Shown here: positions 7,144 to 9,550 of the stretch, one piece after another
Position numbering within the stretch: the first letter of the stretch is position 1
Layout: each line of letters opens with the position of its first letter
Source of the DNA: Blautia sp.
GTDB lineage: Bacteria; Bacillota; Clostridia; Lachnospirales; Lachnospiraceae
Reading direction: 5' to 3'
DNA length: 9,550 bases
Assembly (NCBI GenBank): GCA_017515945.1
Contig: JAFWDX010000151.1
Coordinates: 1 to 9,550 of the forward strand
The notes under the pieces: generated by a model
Databases searched by the model: none
The model's input: the letters and a program-made list of their open reading frames with translations, nothing else
What the model was told of the DNA's origin: nothing
Program-made: the position numbers and the translations under genes

Positions 7144-7207
7144 CACGCACCTGGCAGGGCACACCTGCGGTGTCGCAGTAAATGCGAGGTGCTGATTGAA
7201 CAATTAC
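7144..7207 (+). repeat. Dispersed palindromic repeat, family A, copy 2 (with 21-bp insertion)
   Basis: The same element as at 9515-9550, but the left arm is interrupted after GCACCT by 21 extra bases (7153-7173), themselves containing the palindrome ACACCTGCGGTGT. The right arm TGCGAGGTGC (7183-7192) is intact. The tail reads TGATTGAACAATTAC instead of TGACTGAACAGTTAC. Confidence 0.8.
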
Positions 7208-7224
7208 CAAAATTGCAGTATCAT
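7196..7224 (+). promoter_or_regulatory. Candidate promoter of the DUF1002 gene, -35 box inside repeat A
   Basis: TTGAAC (7196-7201) lies in the tail of the family A repeat, then a 17-base spacer and TATCAT (7219-7224). It sits 35 bp before the start codon, leaving a short leader with the strong SD. It is the best-placed promoter for the gene, though both boxes are imperfect. Confidence 0.5.
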
Positions 7225-7258
7225 GTAAGCAGACTTTTATCAAAGGAGGTTATATAAC

Positions 7259-9154
7259 ATGAAAAAGAGAAAGCTCTTTACATCTCTTCTCTGCTCAGCC
7301 ATGCTGGCACTGGGAAGTCTCGCCCCGTCTGTCGGCGTTGCGGCGGATGCCCTGAGAGTCGTCACACTCGGCGCGGATCTTTCCGACGCGCAGAAACAGA
7401 CCATGCTCAAATATTTCAAAGTCAACGCGGATGAGGTCAAAATCATCTATGTCACCAACCAGGACGAAAGAAATCACCTGGCATCCTATGTTCCGATCGA
7501 GCAGATCGGTACCCGGACTGTCAGCTGCGCTTATGTACGTCCCACCAAAGAGGGCGGCATCAAGGTCCGTACAGCCAACCTGAACTGGGTCACCGGCAAC
7601 ATGATCGCCTCGAGCCTGTCCACCTCCGGCGTCAAAAACTGTGAGGTCATCGCCGCCTGTCCCTTTGAGGTATCCGGTACCGGTGCTCTGACAGGTGTCC
7701 AGATGGCATACGAGGTCGCCAGCGGAGAAAAGCTCGACCCCGCCAAAAAAGACGTCGCCACAGAGGAGATCGTCATCACGGGCAACCTGGCCGAGGAAGT
7801 AGGTCAGCAGGAAGCGACCTATGTGATCAACAAAGCCAAGATGGAAGTCATCGGCAACAATATCCAGAATGCCGAGGAGATCTATAACGTCGTCAACAAC
7901 ATCGTGAACCAGAACAACTATTATATCCCCCAGGAGGAGATCACGCAGATCGTAAACCTGCTCGAACAGATGGTCGCTCTGCAGTATGATTATGACGACA
8001 TGCAGGATACACTGGAAATGGTCGACAATAACGTCTCCGACATCGCTGTCGAGGATGGATTTGACGAGGGCGACGAGGGCGATGAGGCAGAGTTTGAAGA
8101 CACGCTGGATATCGACGCTGAGGACAGCATGGCTGCCGAGGCCGTTGACGAGGACAGCATCTTAAACGACATCGATGAGTCTGTTCTCGGAGAAGAGGTC
8201 ATCATCAGCTCCACGGATGCCGCGGATCAGGGTGCCGAAGCATCTGCCGTCGAGGACGACTGGGACTGGGAAACCTTTGTGGAGTCCGGCAGCGACACTC
8301 CGGCAGCTGACGAACAGCAGATCAGCGCGGATACCGGCAGCGAGAATACCGCTGAGGAAATCCAGGATGTTTTTGTCCAGCCAGAGACCGATGATGCCGG
8401 CAGCGATCTTATCGATATCGAAGAGCCGGGATGGGACGTGGAGGATGACACCGAAATGACCCACATCCCGGATGCGCAGGATCAGGCTGAAGACACCGGT
8501 GATGCCATGGACACCGCGGACATCACGGAAGAAGAAGAGATCCCGGACGATCTGGCTGAAGATCTGATCGACGTGGATCAGCTTGATACCAGTTATCTGG
8601 ATACTGCTTCCCAGGACAATTTCGACCAGGCAAAGCTTTTCTGCGAAGGCGAATACGAAGGCAACACAGCCTCTCTGCAGGAGGCACTTTCCGATCCCTC
8701 TGCAACAGCGGATGTGACCCTGGATGCAGCGACCGGCCATGAACTGACCAACAAAGTCATGAATGAGTACCTGTCCATCCTCGGCAACGGCACCCTTGCC
8801 TATACTCCGTCCGCGGACGATACTTATCTCAGCACCGAGTTGAACATGATCAACCGCAAGCTCAAAGAGATCTTTGCCATCCCCGGCAGCACCCCGGATC
8901 AGGAAGCGCAGAATATCCTTCAGAGCGTTTCCTCTGCTGACCAGCAGACGCTCTACGAAGACACCCTCGCCTTCTTTGAGAACCTCTACGGCGAAGGCTC
9001 CTCCGATTCCGATTCCGATTCCCTTGAGATCGAGGATATCGAAGAGGATGCCGCCGAAGCACAGGCTGACACGTACCTGATGGAAGAGGACAGTCTGGAT
9101 GATGTCTACGAACATGACACGGATGAATATATAGAGGAGGAAGAAGCCTACTGA
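7259..9154 (+). CDS. Secreted DUF1002 (YpuA family) protein with long acidic C-terminal extension
   Basis: No biochemical function is known for the family. The 631-aa product opens with a signal peptide (KKRK, hydrophobic core at about 6-25, probable cut after the AADA near 31). The DUF1002 core follows (about 32-260): VVTLGADLSDAQKQ, IGTRTVSCAYV, SGVKNCEVIAACPFEVSGTG and ALTGVQMAYEVASGE closely resemble B. subtilis YpuA. From about 261 to 450 the chain is low-complexity and very acidic (about 70 Asp/Glu in 190 residues), with no Lys or Arg between 195 and 458. A second, more ordinary segment (about 451-580) precedes a (SD)3 run and an acidic tail ending EEEEAY. No LPxTG, C-terminal membrane anchor or lipobox is visible, so it is probably released or held by charge. 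ATG 7259 has AAAGGAGG 9 bases upstream. YpuA itself is about 290 aa, so more than half of this protein is extension. Confidence 0.88.
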   Translation: MKKRKLFTSLLCSAMLALGSLAPSVGVAADALRVVTLGADLSDAQKQTMLKYFKVNADEVKIIYVTNQDERNHLASYVPIEQIGTRTVSCAYVRPTKEGGIKVRTANLNWVTGNMIASSLSTSGVKNCEVIAACPFEVSGTGALTGVQMAYEVASGEKLDPAKKDVATEEIVITGNLAEEVGQQEATYVINKAKMEVIGNNIQNAEEIYNVVNNIVNQNNYYIPQEEITQIVNLLEQMVALQYDYDDMQDTLEMVDNNVSDIAVEDGFDEGDEGDEAEFEDTLDIDAEDSMAAEAVDEDSILNDIDESVLGEEVIISSTDAADQGAEASAVEDDWDWETFVESGSDTPAADEQQISADTGSENTAEEIQDVFVQPETDDAGSDLIDIEEPGWDVEDDTEMTHIPDAQDQAEDTGDAMDTADITEEEEIPDDLAEDLIDVDQLDTSYLDTASQDNFDQAKLFCEGEYEGNTASLQEALSDPSATADVTLDAATGHELTNKVMNEYLSILGNGTLAYTPSADDTYLSTELNMINRKLKEIFAIPGSTPDQEAQNILQSVSSADQQTLYEDTLAFFENLYGEGSSDSDSDSLEIEDIEEDAAEAQADTYLMEEDSLDDVYEHDTDEYIEEEEAY

Positions 9155-9176
9155 TCTGTATGCTTCCTGAGATTCT

Positions 9177-9208
9177 CACCGTTCAGTCATAAGCTCCTTC
9201 AGAGCACC
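9177..9208 (+). repeat. Dispersed repeat, family B, degenerate copy
   Basis: Bases 9181-9201 match the loop and inner arm of the 9411-9448 element at 20 of 21 positions (GTTCAGTCA and AAGCTCCTTCA), but the outer GTAACT and AGTTAC arms have decayed, so the hairpin is lost. Confidence 0.65.
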
Positions 9209-9261
9209 CCTTATACCCGCACGACCAGATATATGGAATATGTATCCGGATTTCCGCGGGA

Positions 9262-9324
9262 TATATGCAGAGGGTCTAAATACGCGGAACCAATGATTTC
9301 CACGTTTTCAGGCCCTCTGATATA
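9262..9324. repeat. Long imperfect hairpin
   Basis: About 25 base pairs fold 63 bases around an 8-base loop (9290-9297): 9262-9266 with 9320-9324, 9268-9277 with 9310-9319, 9278-9280 with 9306-9308, 9282-9284 with 9303-9305 and 9286-9289 with 9298-9301. Three single-base bulges and one mismatch interrupt it. It could be a decayed transposable palindrome or a structured transcript. Confidence 0.6.
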
Positions 9325-9326
9325 AT
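9318..9326 (+). promoter_or_regulatory. Perfect extended -10 motif just before the terminator hairpin
   Basis: TGATATAAT fits TGnTATAAT exactly, but the -35 position 17 bases upstream reads TTCCAC, a poor match. Transcription would start inside the 9329-9388 hairpin, so either a very short RNA or chance. Confidence 0.25.
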
Positions 9327-9328
9327 TC

Positions 9329-9388
9329 AAAACACCGGGGACGGTTCTTGGTGTGGAAGCACACAGCCAACCGTTCCCGGTGTTTTTT
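9329..9388 (+). terminator. Intrinsic terminator of the DUF1002 gene
   Basis: Bases 9329-9346 pair with 9369-9386 (18 pairs, one G-U; GC-rich core ACACCGGGGACGG), with an inner GTGTG-GAAG-CACAC stem-loop at 9351-9364, followed by TTTTTT at 9383-9388. It is the first strong hairpin with T-run after the stop at 9154. Its A-run on the left also gives a T-run on the other strand, so it could work in both directions. Confidence 0.75.
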
Positions 9389-9410
9389 CAGCTTTTTATA
9401 CTCACGCAAA

Positions 9411-9448
9411 TCGTAACTGTTCAGTCACAAGCTCCTTCACAGTTACGA
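9411..9448 (+). repeat. Dispersed palindromic repeat, family B, full copy
   Basis: TCGTAACTGT (9411-9420) and ACAGTTACGA (9439-9448) are perfect 10-base complements around an 18-base loop carrying TCAGTCACAAGCTCCTTC. An inverted relative is at 4539-4572 and a degenerate one at 9177-9208. Its first bases, GTAACTGTTCAGTCA, equal the end of family A read on the other strand. Confidence 0.8.
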
Positions 9449-9494
9449 GGCCAGGCGCAGGCTCCTTTCGTCGCATTAGAAGTGCGCCTGGCCT
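9448..9494. repeat. Perfect 12-bp inverted repeat abutting family B
   Basis: AGGCCAGGCGCA (9448-9459) and TGCGCCTGGCCT (9483-9494) are exact complements with a 23-base loop. It shares its first base with the last base of the preceding palindrome. GC-rich, with no T-run directly after it. Confidence 0.6.
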
Positions 9495-9514
9495 TGGCTG
9501 TTGATCTTTTGTTC

Positions 9515-9550
9515 CACGCACCTCGCAGTAAATGCGAGGTGCTGACTGAA
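9515..9550 (+). repeat. Dispersed palindromic repeat, family A, copy 3 (cut by the window edge)
   Basis: This copy has perfect arms: GCACCTCGCA (9518-9527), loop GTAAA, TGCGAGGTGC (9533-9542), then TGACTGAA at the edge. It should continue CAGTTAC if the copy is complete. Confidence 0.85.

Larger units (their letters stand above)
9155..9550. other. Gene-free region packed with palindromes
   Basis: No frame with a credible start, SD and composition was found in these 396 bp. They hold, in order: a degenerate family B repeat (9177-9208), a long imperfect hairpin (9262-9324), a terminator-like hairpin (9329-9388), a full family B palindrome (9411-9448), a perfect 12-bp inverted repeat (9448-9494) and family A copy 3 (9515-9550), which runs to the window edge. 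No tRNA or rRNA signal was seen. Confidence 0.8.

Noticed and set aside
9002..9019. Three TCCGAT units as a phase-variation repeat
   Set aside because: Units are 6 bp, so length changes keep the frame, and there are only three; it just encodes Ser-Asp pairs.
8162..9115. Open frame opposite the acidic tail of the DUF1002 protein
   Set aside because: Asp/Glu-rich coding (GAY/GAR) read backwards gives few stops, which explains the frame; no SD.
9070..9154. Cell-wall sorting signal at the end of the DUF1002 protein
   Set aside because: No LPxTG-like motif, hydrophobic segment or positive tail; the C-terminus is purely acidic.
9411..9550. Possible CRISPR array at the right edge
   Set aside because: The palindromes differ from one another, spacing is irregular and there is no direct-repeat unit with unique spacers.

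Overview
The window looks like chromosomal DNA of a Gram-positive, Clostridia-type bacterium, most likely Lachnospiraceae or a close relative. This is inferred, not tested, from strong AAGGAGG-type ribosome binding sites, sigma-A style promoters, a CIRCE operator, a streptococcal/bacillar style tyrosine phosphoregulation cluster (PHP phosphatase, Wzz-like adaptor, BY-kinase) and a YpuA/DUF1002 secreted protein. No phage, plasmid, tRNA, rRNA or CRISPR signal was seen.

Layout. Positions 1-4450 are a leftward gene set, read from 4450 down to 1: a hexapeptide-repeat (GlmU C-terminal-like) acyltransferase, glmM, a CpsB-type PHP phosphatase, a CpsC/Wzz-type membrane adaptor and the first 217 codons of a CpsD-type tyrosine kinase that leaves the window at base 1. 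The first two genes are 2 bp apart, and the phosphatase start lies 13 bp after the glmM stop. The last two genes follow larger gaps (213 and 109 bp), which hold a strong hairpin and a dispersed palindromic repeat. A good promoter for the set is at 4499-4527. Positions 4451-4695 are a divergent control region holding that promoter, a palindromic repeat, and the promoter and CIRCE operator of lon. Lon (763 aa) runs rightward from 4696 to 6987. A 271-bp gap with candidate promoters, two palindromes and another repeat leads into a 631-aa secreted DUF1002 protein with a very acidic tail (7259-9154). The last 396 bp (9155-9550) have no gene and are packed with palindromes.

How the genes may work together. 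The GlmM and acyltransferase pair suggests supply of activated amino sugar (GlcN-1-P, then possibly N-acetylation) for wall and surface polysaccharide. The CpsB/C/D trio is the known switch that controls polysaccharide assembly through tyrosine phosphorylation. The two are joined here in one leftward cluster. Lon is a stress protease that this sequence places under HrcA-type control.

Most unusual points: the CIRCE element in front of lon; two palindromic repeat families that share a 15-base end (GTAACTGTTCAGTCA), one copy of which shows a paired, compensating change; a repeat copy that may donate the -35 box of the DUF1002 gene; and a 264-residue stretch of that protein with no lysine or arginine.
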